A stretch of 64,000 nucleotides of DNA from Chloroflexota bacterium (lineage in GTDB: Bacteria; Chloroflexota; UBA6077; SHYK01). Where the stretch lies: assembly GCA_009692845.1 (NCBI GenBank), contig SHYK01000005.1, forward strand, positions 37,975 through 101,974, in the 5' to 3' direction. Below are positions 52,842 through 62,575 of this stretch, piece by piece. Position 1 is the first letter of the stretch. Each line of letters opens with the position of its first letter. A program made the translations under genes and the position numbers. Below the pieces are notes generated by a model. That model was not told the origin of the DNA and did not search any database. It saw only the letters and a list, made by a program, of their open reading frames with translations.

Positions 52842-53612
52842 CTGAACGACCGGCAGCGGGAGCTCGCTCGCGACGCCGCCTTCACGCGCTCAATCAAGCA
52901 GAGAATACGTTCCCTGCTGGCCCCGAACCCCGGTGGACGCTACCTCGACGTCGGTTGTGGGTTGGGAGATGACGCACGAGAGCTGGCTCGACTCGTCGGC
53001 CCAGACGGGCGAGTGGTCGGGCTAGATCTCAGCCCGGAAGTGCTGAGTCGAGCCCGGACCTCGGCCGCTGGCAGCTCCCCAGGAGTCAGCTACGTTGCAG
53101 CGGACGGCCATCGGCTCTGCTTCTCGGACCGCTCATTCGATGGCTGTCGAGCGGAACGAGTGGTGCAGCACGTCGATGATCCCCAGTTGGTGGTGAGTGA
53201 GATGGCGCGGGTCACGGTGAGCGGTGGCTCAGTGGTGATCTTTGCTCCCGATTGGGGCAGCGCCGTCATTCACGGGGCGGAGCCCGTCGTCAGCGTGGCG
53301 GTCCTACAGGCGTGGGGTCGATCGATTCGCCACGGGTCCGTCGGCGGAGGCCTGCCGGGGCTGCTCCGTGAGGCAGGCCTGGATGAAGTCGTTGTGGAGG
53401 CCTGGGCCGAGCTCACGACGCTAGAGGGCTACCCGGCGGCGCGAGGACAGCACGATTGGGATGTCGCCGCCGCCGCGCAGGCGGCCGCCGCAGCCGGGGA
53501 CATCTCGGAGGCTCAGGCCGAAGCCTGGCTGGATGAGCTCGACGAATCGGTTCAGCAAGGGCGCTTCCTCATGTCATTGACCTGCTTCGTAGCCAAAGGG
53601 ATAAAGCCCTGA
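52842..53612 (+). CDS. SAM-dependent methyltransferase, probable CTG start
   Basis: The tracked start (TTG 52962) lies inside SAM motif I. The frame is open upstream and gives NDRQRELARDAAFTRSIKQR and YLDVGCGLGDDARELARLVG, as expected. The first usable start after nuoI is CTG 52842, five bases past its stop. Later motifs are VVGLDLSPEVL, AADGHRLCFSDRSFDGC and LPGLLREAGLDEVVVEAW. It is a Methyltransf_11-type enzyme of unknown acceptor. An Ala-rich helix (AAAAQAAAAAGDISEAQAEA) sits near the end. Confidence 0.8.
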   Translation: MNDRQRELARDAAFTRSIKQRIRSLLAPNPGGRYLDVGCGLGDDARELARLVGPDGRVVGLDLSPEVLSRARTSAAGSSPGVSYVAADGHRLCFSDRSFDGCRAERVVQHVDDPQLVVSEMARVTVSGGSVVIFAPDWGSAVIHGAEPVVSVAVLQAWGRSIRHGSVGGGLPGLLREAGLDEVVVEAWAELTTLEGYPAARGQHDWDVAAAAQAAAAAGDISEAQAEAWLDELDESVQQGRFLMSLTCFVAKGIKP

Positions 53613-53647
53613 CCTCAGTGGAGGCCCTACGATCCCCAGTATGAGAA

Positions 53648-54940
53648 TCAGTCGGTAGGAACGCTGATACCCGGCCTGGGTACCGGTTGGCCGCTGGCGT
53701 AGAAGGCTCGGTTGGCCGAGACATAGCCGTCGAAGTCCGAACGGACATAGCTGCGCGGATCGACGTTGAGGGCAGCTTGAAAGCTGGCATACAGCTCGGG
53801 GCAAGTGTCGGCAAAAGCGTGCGGGTTGCGGAAAAACATCTCGAAGTAGCCAGCGATGAACTCGCCGTCATTGTGAAAGACGTAGGGGTGACCCAGCGGC
53901 GGATCGTCGCCGTTCCGCCCCTCGACCGCCGCCAGGTATCTTTCGTGCTCGCGACGCTTTCCGTCCAAGAAGAGCTGTCGGGCAGCGGGCTGAAAGTATC
54001 GGCCGTCCCCCGGAGCGAGCCCGGGTAACGTTCCCTCGGCGCGGCCGATGCGGCCATCCGCAATATTGACCGCGTCCAACAGGTGCCCTAGTTCGTGGAG
54101 TAGCGGGCAGGTCCCGGGGACCGTCTCGCTGTAGCCTTCGAACAGCCGTGACATGACCAGCTGTACCGCCTCAACCTCGGGGTTGTAGTCGCCGCCCATG
54201 ACGCCGCCCTCGTGGGCGAAAGCAGAATCGTTGGCATAGATCCAGATGTGGCGGGGACGGTGCAAGAAAGCAGCAAGCAGATCGGGATGGCCGAAGAAGA
54301 TCTCCGCCAGCTGGGCAGCCACGATCCCGGTAACGCTGAAGGCAATCCGCTCGGCCAGTTCCGGGCGTGCAGGGTCGATCAGCCGGATGTCGGCATTCGG
54401 GTTCGTCGCTATCGAAGTGGCCAGGGTCCAGAATCGCCTGGGAGCCTCCGAATCGGCTGCGCGGAGGGGCGGGGCATAGAGATCGAGCGCCCGGTATTTG
54501 CGGGTGGCTTCGGCCACGACAGCGGCGAGCTGTGGGCGGCAGCCGCCTTTGCCGGCATCCAGGTAATCGGCAAATCCGGCGATGAGGCCAGCCACGGGTA
54601 CCGCGCCGATCTCCTGGCCGAAGTCCAGGGTATCGGTCGATTCAAAACTCTGGGCGCCCAGCTGTAGTCGAGTGCCTTCGCGTGTGCTTTCGATCGAGGG
54701 ATGGAGCGATCCGATCTCGTCGAGTTTGGCCTGGAGCACCCGGCCTGGGTGGGGATTGGTTGCAGCGGCCGGTTTCCCGAAGTACCCCGGCCCCCAGGCA
54801 CTCGATTGGGAAGCAACCAAACGACCGCGTTGCTCGAAGCGCCGCCGGCGGATCCACCTGGCCGCCCTGAAGCACCAGCCGGGCAGTCTCCAAATGAGAA
54901 TGCCGACTGTGAGCAGACCGAGCAGCGACTCGGGACTCAT
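53648..54940 (-). CDS. Membrane-anchored zinc protease resembling MtfA (peptidase M90)
   Basis: One N-terminal span (LLGLLTVGILIWRLPGWCF) precedes a soluble domain with TCPLLHELGHLLDAVNIADG (HExxH zinc motif) and, later, NDGEFIAGYFEMFFRNPHAF ADTCPELYASFQ. The acidic residue there is the likely third ligand. This arrangement matches MtfA-type proteins (HEFxHxLD ... EFFA ... PxLYxxL), though the protein is longer, with an extra N-terminal 250 residues. Its ATG overlaps the stop of the DUF2142 gene (ATGA), so the two are coupled. Confidence 0.75.
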   Translation of the reverse strand: MSPESLLGLLTVGILIWRLPGWCFRAARWIRRRRFEQRGRLVASQSSAWGPGYFGKPAAATNPHPGRVLQAKLDEIGSLHPSIESTREGTRLQLGAQSFESTDTLDFGQEIGAVPVAGLIAGFADYLDAGKGGCRPQLAAVVAEATRKYRALDLYAPPLRAADSEAPRRFWTLATSIATNPNADIRLIDPARPELAERIAFSVTGIVAAQLAEIFFGHPDLLAAFLHRPRHIWIYANDSAFAHEGGVMGGDYNPEVEAVQLVMSRLFEGYSETVPGTCPLLHELGHLLDAVNIADGRIGRAEGTLPGLAPGDGRYFQPAARQLFLDGKRREHERYLAAVEGRNGDDPPLGHPYVFHNDGEFIAGYFEMFFRNPHAFADTCPELYASFQAALNVDPRSYVRSDFDGYVSANRAFYASGQPVPRPGISVPTD

Positions 54941-57237
54941 CGCGGACTCTCGACGCGGCCAATTTGGTAGGTGTCGCCGACCCCCATCGAAAGTCTTTTT
55001 CCAGTCGATGATTCGTAAACGATCAGATCGATCGTGAGGGGATACAGAGCCGCCGGCGGGATGCTCAAGTGAACCTCATCGGGAATGACGTCGCCCGCGA
55101 CCCAATCTGAAGTGGGAAGGGCGCCGCCGAGGGGAGGGCTGTCGTGTTGGGCGACCAGTGAGCCGTCTCGGGCCAGCAGCTGAACCGAAATCGTGTAGTC
55201 GAGGCTGGGCTGCTTTTGAGCTACCCAGAGGAGCTGTACCGTGAGATCTCGCCCGGCCGAAGCCGGAGCGGCACCCAAGGTAGCGCTTCCGAGTCCCAGC
55301 TCGTCTCCAAATATGGTCAAGGGTTTACTCGCCCAGATGGTGGTCGGAAGGACTTTGATTCGGCCGAGAATCGCGACATCGCCACCCGCCGTTGGCCCGG
55401 TGGTAGGGAGGCGAGCCAGGTCCGGAAAGCCATAGAAACCAGAAGTGGCAACGTACATTCCGGCCGACGCGCCGGCCGGAATGGGGACATCAAACTCGTC
55501 GTAGATGAGATCGCCCTGGCGCCAGAGGCCGGTCGAAGCGGACCCGTTCGCCGGAACCCGGTCGATCCCGGCCACTGTCTTGCCATCGAAGGCTACCAGG
55601 TGCACGAAGGTTCGGTACGAGCGGGGAACGTCCTGGAGCGCTTGCCAGGTGAGCCGAGCGTGGACCGAGTCGCCGGAGTCTGCCCGGAGCGGGGTCAAGT
55701 TGGCCCGGACTAGCCTGATCAGCTCGCCGAATTCGATGTTGACGGTTGGCTCGAGGGCCGCTGCGTCGGCCGCGCTCAGGCGTTGCCCGAGCTGGTACTC
55801 GGGCAAGAACAGCCACGACGGAGTGAACGCCGCCAAGCCAGCCACGACAATCGTGAGGACAGCGGCAACCGCCATATGAGTCCGGCGGGGAAGGAGTGCG
55901 CGCCACCCCGCGATGACCGCGACGACCAGCATGGGCAGGGCCGGAAACAGATAACGGCCGTTGGGACCGAAAAAGCTCAGCGAGTAGCGAATGATTGCGG
56001 CATCGACGAGGGCCACGGCCAGGGCGGCGGTCCCGACGTAGGGGAGCCAGGACCTCCAGCCCGGCCGAGCCAGCCAGCCCGCCCAACCGAGCCCGGCCAG
56101 ACCCACAATCACGACGAGCAGCGCGGTATCCAGCAGTAGATCGTGGGCAAACACCATTTGACCCGCCCCGAACATCAGAGTGCGCCAGAAGTCCGAAGCC
56201 GGCGCCCATTCCGCGCCGAATTCCATCGCCAGGCTGGCCATGGTGATCGGGCGAGGATCGATCGGCCAAAGGGGATTAGTGGAAAACACTCCCCACCCAA
56301 GCGGGTCGCCGTACAGGATCTGGTTGCGCGCTAGCCACCAACCCGCGATTCCGACGTACACCCCGAAGGCGGTGGCCATCCAAGACGCGAGGGCACGGAG
56401 ACCGCCGTTCGAGAACCGATCCTCCATCCGTTCATGCTGAGGCTCTCGAAGCACCGTTCCGGGCTGTGATGTCCAAGTCGCCATGGCTGCCGCGAAGGGC
56501 AGTAGCAATCCCAGGGCAAGTCCAGAGGCCTTGGCGAGCACCGTCAAACCTAGCAGGGCCGCGCAGAGAGCGATGTTCGCCGTCGTCGGCCTCCGCAGGA
56601 ACACCAAAACGCGCCAGAGTCCCAGTGATGCAAAAGCGGCCACCCAGCTATCGTGGTGCACGGTTGCCGCGGTGACCAGGAAGCCCGGGATAAACCCCAC
56701 GATCGCCATAGCCAGCGCGCCCAACCCAAAGGCTTGCGGACCGAAGAAGAAGCGAGCGATCTGGTAGGTGGCGAAGAGCACCAGGGCGCCCGCGACAACT
56801 GACAGTAGCCGCGCGACGTGCATCCCCCGTGTGGCGCCCGAATACGGGAATTGCTCCGAGGCATCGCCGTGAAAGATCCGGTTGTAGCCGCCGTAGTTGG
56901 GATCGCCCCACCGGAAGTCGGTATTGACTCGCGCACTTTCCTTGGGATTCGAGGTATCGATGGGGGCGATCGCCGCCGCGACCAGGAGGTAGTAAAGGGG
57001 CGGATGATGGGCCAGCAAGACTTCTTGGGGCTCGCCGTGGGTGGATTGCTCGGGCAGGGCGTGCCGAGTCAGCAGAAATTGGGCGTAGTGGTAGTGGTCG
57101 ATCTCGTCCACCGCTTCCCAGGGGGGAATGACCAAGCTGTAGTAGACAGCGAGTGCGATGAAGCCGCCCAGGACGCCGACCGGCAGCCACCGAGACGCCA
57201 TCAGTTGGGGCCGATTCTTGATGGCATCATCCTGCAA
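54937..57237 (-). CDS. Large membrane protein, DUF2142/glycosyltransferase-like
   Basis: The 766-residue protein opens with one span and a periplasmic loop (VDEIDHYHYAQFLLTRHALP, LAHHPPLYYLLVAAAI), then about ten more spans and a C-terminal beta-rich extracytoplasmic domain (VHARLTWQALQDVPRSYRTF VHLVAFDGK). The early Asp/Glu loop and HPPLYY motif are those of DUF2142 and GT-C glycosyltransferases that use polyprenyl-linked sugars. A role in cell-surface glycan assembly is inferred. It is coupled to the MtfA-like protease gene. Confidence 0.8.
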   Translation of the reverse strand: MQDDAIKNRPQLMASRWLPVGVLGGFIALAVYYSLVIPPWEAVDEIDHYHYAQFLLTRHALPEQSTHGEPQEVLLAHHPPLYYLLVAAAIAPIDTSNPKESARVNTDFRWGDPNYGGYNRIFHGDASEQFPYSGATRGMHVARLLSVVAGALVLFATYQIARFFFGPQAFGLGALAMAIVGFIPGFLVTAATVHHDSWVAAFASLGLWRVLVFLRRPTTANIALCAALLGLTVLAKASGLALGLLLPFAAAMATWTSQPGTVLREPQHERMEDRFSNGGLRALASWMATAFGVYVGIAGWWLARNQILYGDPLGWGVFSTNPLWPIDPRPITMASLAMEFGAEWAPASDFWRTLMFGAGQMVFAHDLLLDTALLVVIVGLAGLGWAGWLARPGWRSWLPYVGTAALAVALVDAAIIRYSLSFFGPNGRYLFPALPMLVVAVIAGWRALLPRRTHMAVAAVLTIVVAGLAAFTPSWLFLPEYQLGQRLSAADAAALEPTVNIEFGELIRLVRANLTPLRADSGDSVHARLTWQALQDVPRSYRTFVHLVAFDGKTVAGIDRVPANGSASTGLWRQGDLIYDEFDVPIPAGASAGMYVATSGFYGFPDLARLPTTGPTAGGDVAILGRIKVLPTTIWASKPLTIFGDELGLGSATLGAAPASAGRDLTVQLLWVAQKQPSLDYTISVQLLARDGSLVAQHDSPPLGGALPTSDWVAGDVIPDEVHLSIPPAALYPLTIDLIVYESSTGKRLSMGVGDTYQIGRVESPR

Positions 57238-57356
57238 GCCCAGGTGCCATACTTCCGCGACGCCGCAGAACAGAGGCTTATCGGGCCTGGCAGTTTAGGT
57301 AGGAGCCGCGTGTACCGTCAACGAATCGTCTGGCCTTTCGACTTGCCCAGTCGGCA

Positions 57357-58489
57357 ATGAAGCTCTCCTCTCCCGGCCGGTCCCTGGCCATGAGCGCCCT
57401 GGCCCTGGTGGCATTGCTCGCTGGCGGTCTCTGGGTTCGGGAGCGTGCGGCAATTGCTGGCTTGCCTGCTGCGCCCGTGGCCGCCTTCGACGACCAACAG
57501 ATCCCGGAAGCGAGCTGACCCACGGTGCTTGGTACGAGCTGGCCTTTACCCGACCGTCGACTGCGGCGGCCCCTCCCCAGGCTACCGTCGAGCGACTGCT
57601 GATAGGTCTGGTGGACCGGAGCGAGCAGACCATTGATCTTGCTATCTATGAGCTCGATCTTGATTCCGTGGTCGATAGCCTGGCTCGCGCGGCCCATCGT
57701 GGGGTGAGGGTCCGCATGGTGATCGAGTCCGACCTGGTGGGCAGCCCCAAGCCCCGGATCAAGGCCGAGCTGGAACAGCTCCGGTCGGCCGGAATCGTCA
57801 TGGTGGCGGACCGACCCGATCACACGATGCACGACAAGTTTCTGGTCGCGGATGGACGCTGGGTCGAGACGGGCTCGTGGAACTACACGTTCAGCGAGAC
57901 CTACCGAAACAACAACGACGTCATCGTCATCGACTCGCGGGAGCTGGCGATGAACTACACCGCTGAATTTGAAAAGATGTTTGTCCAGCGCCAATTTGGG
58001 GGCGCGAAGGCCACCGGAATCCCGTTTCCTTCACTGGTGCTCGCGGGTGCTCGGGTCGAGAACTACTTCGCTCCGGAGGATCGCCCGGCTAATCGAGTGA
58101 TTGCCTGGATTGGCACCGCGCGCCAGACTATCCACTTCCTCGCCTTCGCCTTCACCCACGACGCCATCGGCGATGCCATGTTGGAGCGCTTTCACTCGGG
58201 TGTGGAAGTCGGCGGTGTGTTCGAGGCGGCGGATGCGCGGAATCGGTTCTCGGAATACGCTCGCCTCAAGGTGGCTGGCACCAATGTGCTGCTGGACGGC
58301 AATCCTTGGAATCTGCACCACAAAGTAATCGTGATCGACGGCCACGTGACCGTCTTCGGCTCATTCAATTTTTCGAACAATGCCGATCGCGCAAACGATG
58401 AAAACCTGCTCATCATCGACGACCGCGGCCTGGCCGCCGCCTTCGAAGGCGAGTATCAGCGGCTGCGCTCCGAAGCCCAGCGCACCTAG
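57357..58489 (+). CDS. Secreted phospholipase D-like protein, one apparent frameshift
   Basis: The C-terminal frame (tracked 57611-58489) has two PLD motifs, MHDKFLVADGRWVETGSWNY and HHKVIVIDGHVTVFGSFNFS. It starts mid-domain. Upstream, ATG 57357 opens a signal peptide (MSALALVALLAGGLWV) that reaches DDQQIPEAS and a stop; the other frame continues SELTHGAWYELAFTRPST. One base added in ATCCCGGAAG (57501-57510) joins them. The whole would be about 377 residues and exported. PLD enzymes hydrolyse phosphodiesters in lipids or nucleic acid. Confidence 0.82.
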
Positions 58490-58504
58490 ATCTCTTTGTC
58501 CGGT

Positions 58505-58580
58505 AAGGCGGGCCTTGTGCCCCGCCGAAACTCGGCCAGCCGCCAATGTGGTGCCGCGGATGAGCCCCGTCCCGCCTTAA
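58505..58580. terminator. Inverted repeats after the PLD gene
   Basis: GGCGGG-CCTTGTGC-CCCGCC forms a local hairpin, and TAAGGCGGG (58504) also pairs with CCCGCCTTA (near 58572) across 60 bases. Both may stop the PLD transcript. T tract is short (TTTT after CCCGCCTTAAC). Confidence 0.4.
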
Positions 58581-58746
58581 CTTTTGGGGATGATTCGATT
58601 GCGCAACCTGTCGATGAGCAGGATGGCAATGATCCAAGCGCACGGCCCGGGTGCTAAGATACGCAGCGTTTCGCGGTGGGCAGGCCCCACGCTGCCGTCT
58701 TGAAGACGCTGTGTTGAGAACCCGCTTAAACCACGGTCAGGGAGAG

Positions 58747-59448
58747 ATGCCGATGTTCTACGAGCTGCGTAACTACGATGTCGCGCCGGGCAAACAAGAG
58801 GCCCTGCTCGATCGCTTCGCCACCTTCACCACCCTCAAGTGGAAGGAGTATGGCATCCGGCTCACTGGGTTCTGGACTCCCGAGATCGCCGAGCCGCAAA
58901 CCAACCACGTCACCTACATCCTGGCCTGGGAGAGCTTCGAAGAGCGGATGAAAAAGTTCCCCGCCTGGCAGGCGGACCCAGAGCGAGCCAGGAAGTGGGA
59001 AGAGACCGAAGTCGAGGGCCCGTTGGCGCGCCGGGTCTACAACCTGTTCATGGAGCCCACCGACTTCTCACAGCTCGACCGTGGCGTTCCCTATGGATCG
59101 GACCCTTCGGGGAGAAGTCCGTATCTCTTCGAGCTGCGCGAGTACGACGCGATGCCGGGGAAAAGGACCGCCCTGGTCAATCGCTTCGGTAACTTCACCG
59201 TGGACTGCTTCACCAGGCACGGCTTCCGCCAGGTTGGTTACTGGCTCCCCGTCATGGGCGGCCACAACCACCAGCTGATCTACTTTCTAGCCTGGGAGAG
59301 CTACGAAGAGCGATCTCGCTGCTTCGATGCCTTCCGGGCCGACCCGGAACGGCAGCGAGCCTTCGCGGAGAGCGAGAAGGACGGCGTGCTGGTGGAGCAC
59401 GTGAACAATTCGATCTTGCGCCCGGCCGCATTCTCCCCGATGAAATAG
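58747..59448 (+). CDS. NIPSNAP-family protein with duplicated domain
   Basis: From ATG 58747 (GGGAG upstream) the 233-residue protein holds two copies of a NIPSNAP unit: FYELRNYDVAPGKQEALLDR FATF and LFELREYDAMPGKRTALVNR FGNF. Each copy also has a TYILAWESFEERMKKFPAWQ-type end. These ferredoxin-like barrel proteins often accompany aromatic or hydrophobic catabolism genes. Beside pobA, a role in aromatic acid breakdown is possible but unproven. Confidence 0.88.
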   Translation: MPMFYELRNYDVAPGKQEALLDRFATFTTLKWKEYGIRLTGFWTPEIAEPQTNHVTYILAWESFEERMKKFPAWQADPERARKWEETEVEGPLARRVYNLFMEPTDFSQLDRGVPYGSDPSGRSPYLFELREYDAMPGKRTALVNRFGNFTVDCFTRHGFRQVGYWLPVMGGHNHQLIYFLAWESYEERSRCFDAFRADPERQRAFAESEKDGVLVEHVNNSILRPAAFSPMK

Positions 59449-59491
59449 CTCCGACGGACTACGCCGCTTGGGTCATGTTCTGGCGTGCACG

Positions 59492-60670
59492 CTAGACGAC
59501 GCCCAGGCCCACGTAATTCTCGGCGAGGCTCGTCATGGCGGCTCTTGAGGTCGTGATGTAGCGGAGCTGTGAGAGCTGCAACTGCTGCTGGAAGCTCGAA
59601 TCTTCACCGTCGCCGAGCTTATGGAGCATCTCGGAATACCACCAGGAAAAGTGCTGGACTCGCCACACTCGTCGCAGGCAGGTACCGGAGTAGCTCTCGA
59701 GAAGATCGGTCCGTCCCGAGCGGTACCAATCCACCATTGCATCCGCCAGGACTCGTGCATCAAAGATCGCGAGATTCATTCCCTTGGCCCCGGTCGGCGG
59801 GACGATATGGGCAGCATCTCCGGCGAGGAAGAGCCGCCGGTATCGCATGGGCTCGATCACGTAGCTGCGGATATCGGTGATGCCCTTCTCTACGATGGGG
59901 CCCTCGTTCAGGGTCCAATCGGGGTCTGGGAATCGCGCGTGCAGCTCATTCCAGATCCGGTCGTCGGACCAATTCTGAATGACTTCGTTGGTTGCACACT
60001 GCAAGTACAGACGAGTGAGCTGGGGCGAGCGCATCGTATGCAAAGCGAATCCTCGCTCGCTGTAGGAGTAGATCAGCTCATCGTTGGAGGGTGGCACCGC
60101 AGCGAATATGCCCAGCCAGGAGAAGGGGTACGTTTTTTGAAACTCGACGACTGCTCCCGACGGAATCGCGGCCCTGGATACTCCGTGAAACCCGTCGCAG
60201 CCGACCACGAAGTCCGCTCGCAACTCCTCAATGGCCTCGTTTCCTCGGAATCTGATCGTCGGTAGATCCGAATCCAGACCATTGATGTCGACCGCTTCAG
60301 ACTCGAAGAGGATTTGGCCGTGGGCATTCAAACGCGCCTCGATCAAGTCCTTCACGACTTCGTGCTGGCCGTAAATGAAGACTGACTTGCCGGTTAGCTC
60401 GGTGAGGGGAATTCGGTGACGGGTCCCGTTGATCATCAGCTCAATGCCGTGATGAACCAGTGCCTCACGACGAAGGCGGTCACCAACCCCGGCCTCGCAG
60501 AGCAGGTCCACCGTGCCCTGCTCGAGCAGGCCCGCTCGCATTCGTCGCTCGACGTATTGGCGCGACCGGCTCTCCAGCACCACCGACTCGATGCCTTCGA
60601 GCGCGAGTAAATGCGAGAGCACGAGCCCGGCCGGACCCGCCCCGATGATTCCGACCTGCGTGCGCATCAT
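59492..60670 (-). CDS. pobA: 4-hydroxybenzoate 3-monooxygenase
   Basis: The 392-residue flavoprotein begins TQVGIIGAGPAGLVLSHLLA, has the NADPH/FAD motif VVGCDGFHGVSRAAIP and FLAGDAAHIVPPTGAKGMNL AI. Length and motifs match PobA, which hydroxylates 4-hydroxybenzoate to protocatechuate. Residues typical of its substrate pocket (RAGLLEQGTVDLL) are conserved. GAGGTG six bases before the ATG. It converges on the NIPSNAP gene. Protocatechuate ring-cleavage genes are not in the window. Confidence 0.93.
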   Translation of the reverse strand: MMRTQVGIIGAGPAGLVLSHLLALEGIESVVLESRSRQYVERRMRAGLLEQGTVDLLCEAGVGDRLRREALVHHGIELMINGTRHRIPLTELTGKSVFIYGQHEVVKDLIEARLNAHGQILFESEAVDINGLDSDLPTIRFRGNEAIEELRADFVVGCDGFHGVSRAAIPSGAVVEFQKTYPFSWLGIFAAVPPSNDELIYSYSERGFALHTMRSPQLTRLYLQCATNEVIQNWSDDRIWNELHARFPDPDWTLNEGPIVEKGITDIRSYVIEPMRYRRLFLAGDAAHIVPPTGAKGMNLAIFDARVLADAMVDWYRSGRTDLLESYSGTCLRRVWRVQHFSWWYSEMLHKLGDGEDSSFQQQLQLSQLRYITTSRAAMTSLAENYVGLGVV

Positions 60671-60869
60671 CGAGACACCTCACTGGAGTACGAGAGCGAG
60701 CAGCCCTGCCGAACTTCGTCGACGGGCGGGACCCATTTATCGGCCCGAGCCCCGGTGCGAGTCAAGCGGTCCTAAGTATCCGGGGAGAAGAATTTGAGAG
60801 TTGACTGATTCCGCCTCGCCGTTGCCCGGATGCCCGCCATCTATTGCTGAGTAAGCGCAGCTGGAGGGT

Positions 60870-62456
60870 TCACTGTGGGGCGCTGGCGATGTGAAGGATC
60901 TTTCCTGAGGACGTTGAAATGGGTGGAAGGCGCTGCACCTGCAGAAAGCCGGCCTCCCGCCACATAAGCTCTGCGACTCGCTCGGCAGCCGCGCCCCGGC
61001 CGATGGCGGTCAGAAATGTATTGGCGACGGCGTCTTCGTCCATGGAGCCCAGCCTTGGATGGACCAGCAGCCGTAGCTGGGGGGTGCCGCCTTCGCCTTC
61101 TTGCTCGACGAGCTGGTAGTCGGTGGGGCCGCCACCGAAGCGGGAAGGAAGCAGTTCCTCGAGCACTCGGATGACGTCGACATCCAGAAAAGTGATGCCG
61201 CCGGCGGTGAGCTTCTCGAAGCTGCGAATGGTGTGGAGGTGGGTGGTCCACCCAAGGTCTTCCATGGGGCAGCCACAGGGCTGCTGGGACAAGGTGGCCG
61301 AGTCACCAAGGGAAGCATTGAGGAGGATGAACGAGGCGGTTGGGCGCAGCGAAGAGATAAGAAGAGCCTGGCCAGGGAATAGCCCAGGGACGTCTGCGCC
61401 CGGTTGAATCAGGGCATGGGATTCGTTGAAGACGTGCATGTCATCCGGCGCCTGGGGCGCGAGGCAGCCTTTGGCCACGTAGCTCGCCTCGGTGGAGCCA
61501 TAGGCGGGTGCTACCCGAGCGCCCACCTGGCGAATGGCAGCCATCCGTTCCGATGTGGCCGGCTCTCCCACCACAGTGAACTCGGCTCCCTCGATCTGGA
61601 CGCCGGTTGATGCCGCCGCTGCGCACAGCCGGACCGCGTTACTCACAAAGGTATGTATGTGGGGGGGGCCGCCCGACCGGAGCACCCCTTGCATCCACAT
61701 CAAAATCGGCCCGAGGTTGTCCAGGGGCACGTATTCCATGGGCGGTAGACGGACGCCAGCCGCCAAGCTGGCCCACCGTAGCAGGCGCCCACTCCAGAGA
61801 TAACGCGCGCCGAGGCCGGCCGCAGATGGATCCACCGATGAGAACCAGCGGGACGGACGAGCCTGGGCGATGCTGTATTCCAACAGGTGGTCGAGCGGCC
61901 AGCCACCCGGCACTCCCCAGATGGCGTGCACCCAGCCCTCCGCTCCGCGAGCGTGCAGGTGTAGGCAGGTGTTGATGGCGCGTTCGCGGTAGCGGGCGGG
62001 GACCATAGATGGCGATCTCCCTCGCCCTCGGCCGCGATCGCCCCAATTGACCTGGGTGCCCATGAGCGGGTTTCGCAGGTTAGCCGGGTCAATCGTCATA
62101 TGGGCGCTGCCCCGGACCACCGGCTGCAATCCCTTCGCCTCTTCTACGGTGAGATAAACGCCCTTCTGATACAGGGTGTGCAAGGCGCCCTCCACCCCCT
62201 CGGCGTTTAGCAGGTTCTCTAGGTCCCCGTACTCACAACCCGCGAAGTTCAGGAGGGGTAAATAGGGGCTGTCCGGGTAGCCGTAAATGGCCCGGCGAGC
62301 GGTCTCAAGCAACGCTTCGGTTCGATGTTCTAGCCGATAGCGCAAGGTGGCCAACGCCTGTTCAAAGGTTAGTCGGTGGCGCAGGCCCTCGGGGATCCCA
62401 ACCAGGAAACGAATCCCGTTGAGCACCTCGCCAATTGAGGGGAGAGATTCTCGCAA
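60870..62456 (-). CDS. Adenylate-forming (PaaK/ANL-like) enzyme of unknown substrate
   Basis: The 528-residue protein carries VAPAYGSTEASYVAKGC (ANL motif A5-like), then AGGITFLDVDVIRVLEELLP, VHPRLGSMDEDAV and a final STSSGKILHIAS, like the C-terminal lysine region of phenylacetate-CoA ligases. The usual Gly/Ser-rich P-loop (A3) is not obvious: the expected place reads SAHMTIDPANLRNPLMG. So the enzyme may be atypical. It stands alone, leftward, downstream of the tRNA fragment. Substrate and partners are unknown. Confidence 0.6.
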   Translation of the reverse strand: MRESLPSIGEVLNGIRFLVGIPEGLRHRLTFEQALATLRYRLEHRTEALLETARRAIYGYPDSPYLPLLNFAGCEYGDLENLLNAEGVEGALHTLYQKGVYLTVEEAKGLQPVVRGSAHMTIDPANLRNPLMGTQVNWGDRGRGRGRSPSMVPARYRERAINTCLHLHARGAEGWVHAIWGVPGGWPLDHLLEYSIAQARPSRWFSSVDPSAAGLGARYLWSGRLLRWASLAAGVRLPPMEYVPLDNLGPILMWMQGVLRSGGPPHIHTFVSNAVRLCAAAASTGVQIEGAEFTVVGEPATSERMAAIRQVGARVAPAYGSTEASYVAKGCLAPQAPDDMHVFNESHALIQPGADVPGLFPGQALLISSLRPTASFILLNASLGDSATLSQQPCGCPMEDLGWTTHLHTIRSFEKLTAGGITFLDVDVIRVLEELLPSRFGGGPTDYQLVEQEGEGGTPQLRLLVHPRLGSMDEDAVANTFLTAIGRGAAAERVAELMWREAGFLQVQRLPPISTSSGKILHIASAPQ

Positions 62457-62575
62457 GTTGGTGATGAACCTCTATGCAGTGAATGGCCTCGGGGCCCCGA
62501 ATTCACGTCGCCAATAGAGCAAAGCCGTTGACGTAGTGTCGGGCAATCGTTTCGCCGTATTCGTGCCGCGTTAAC

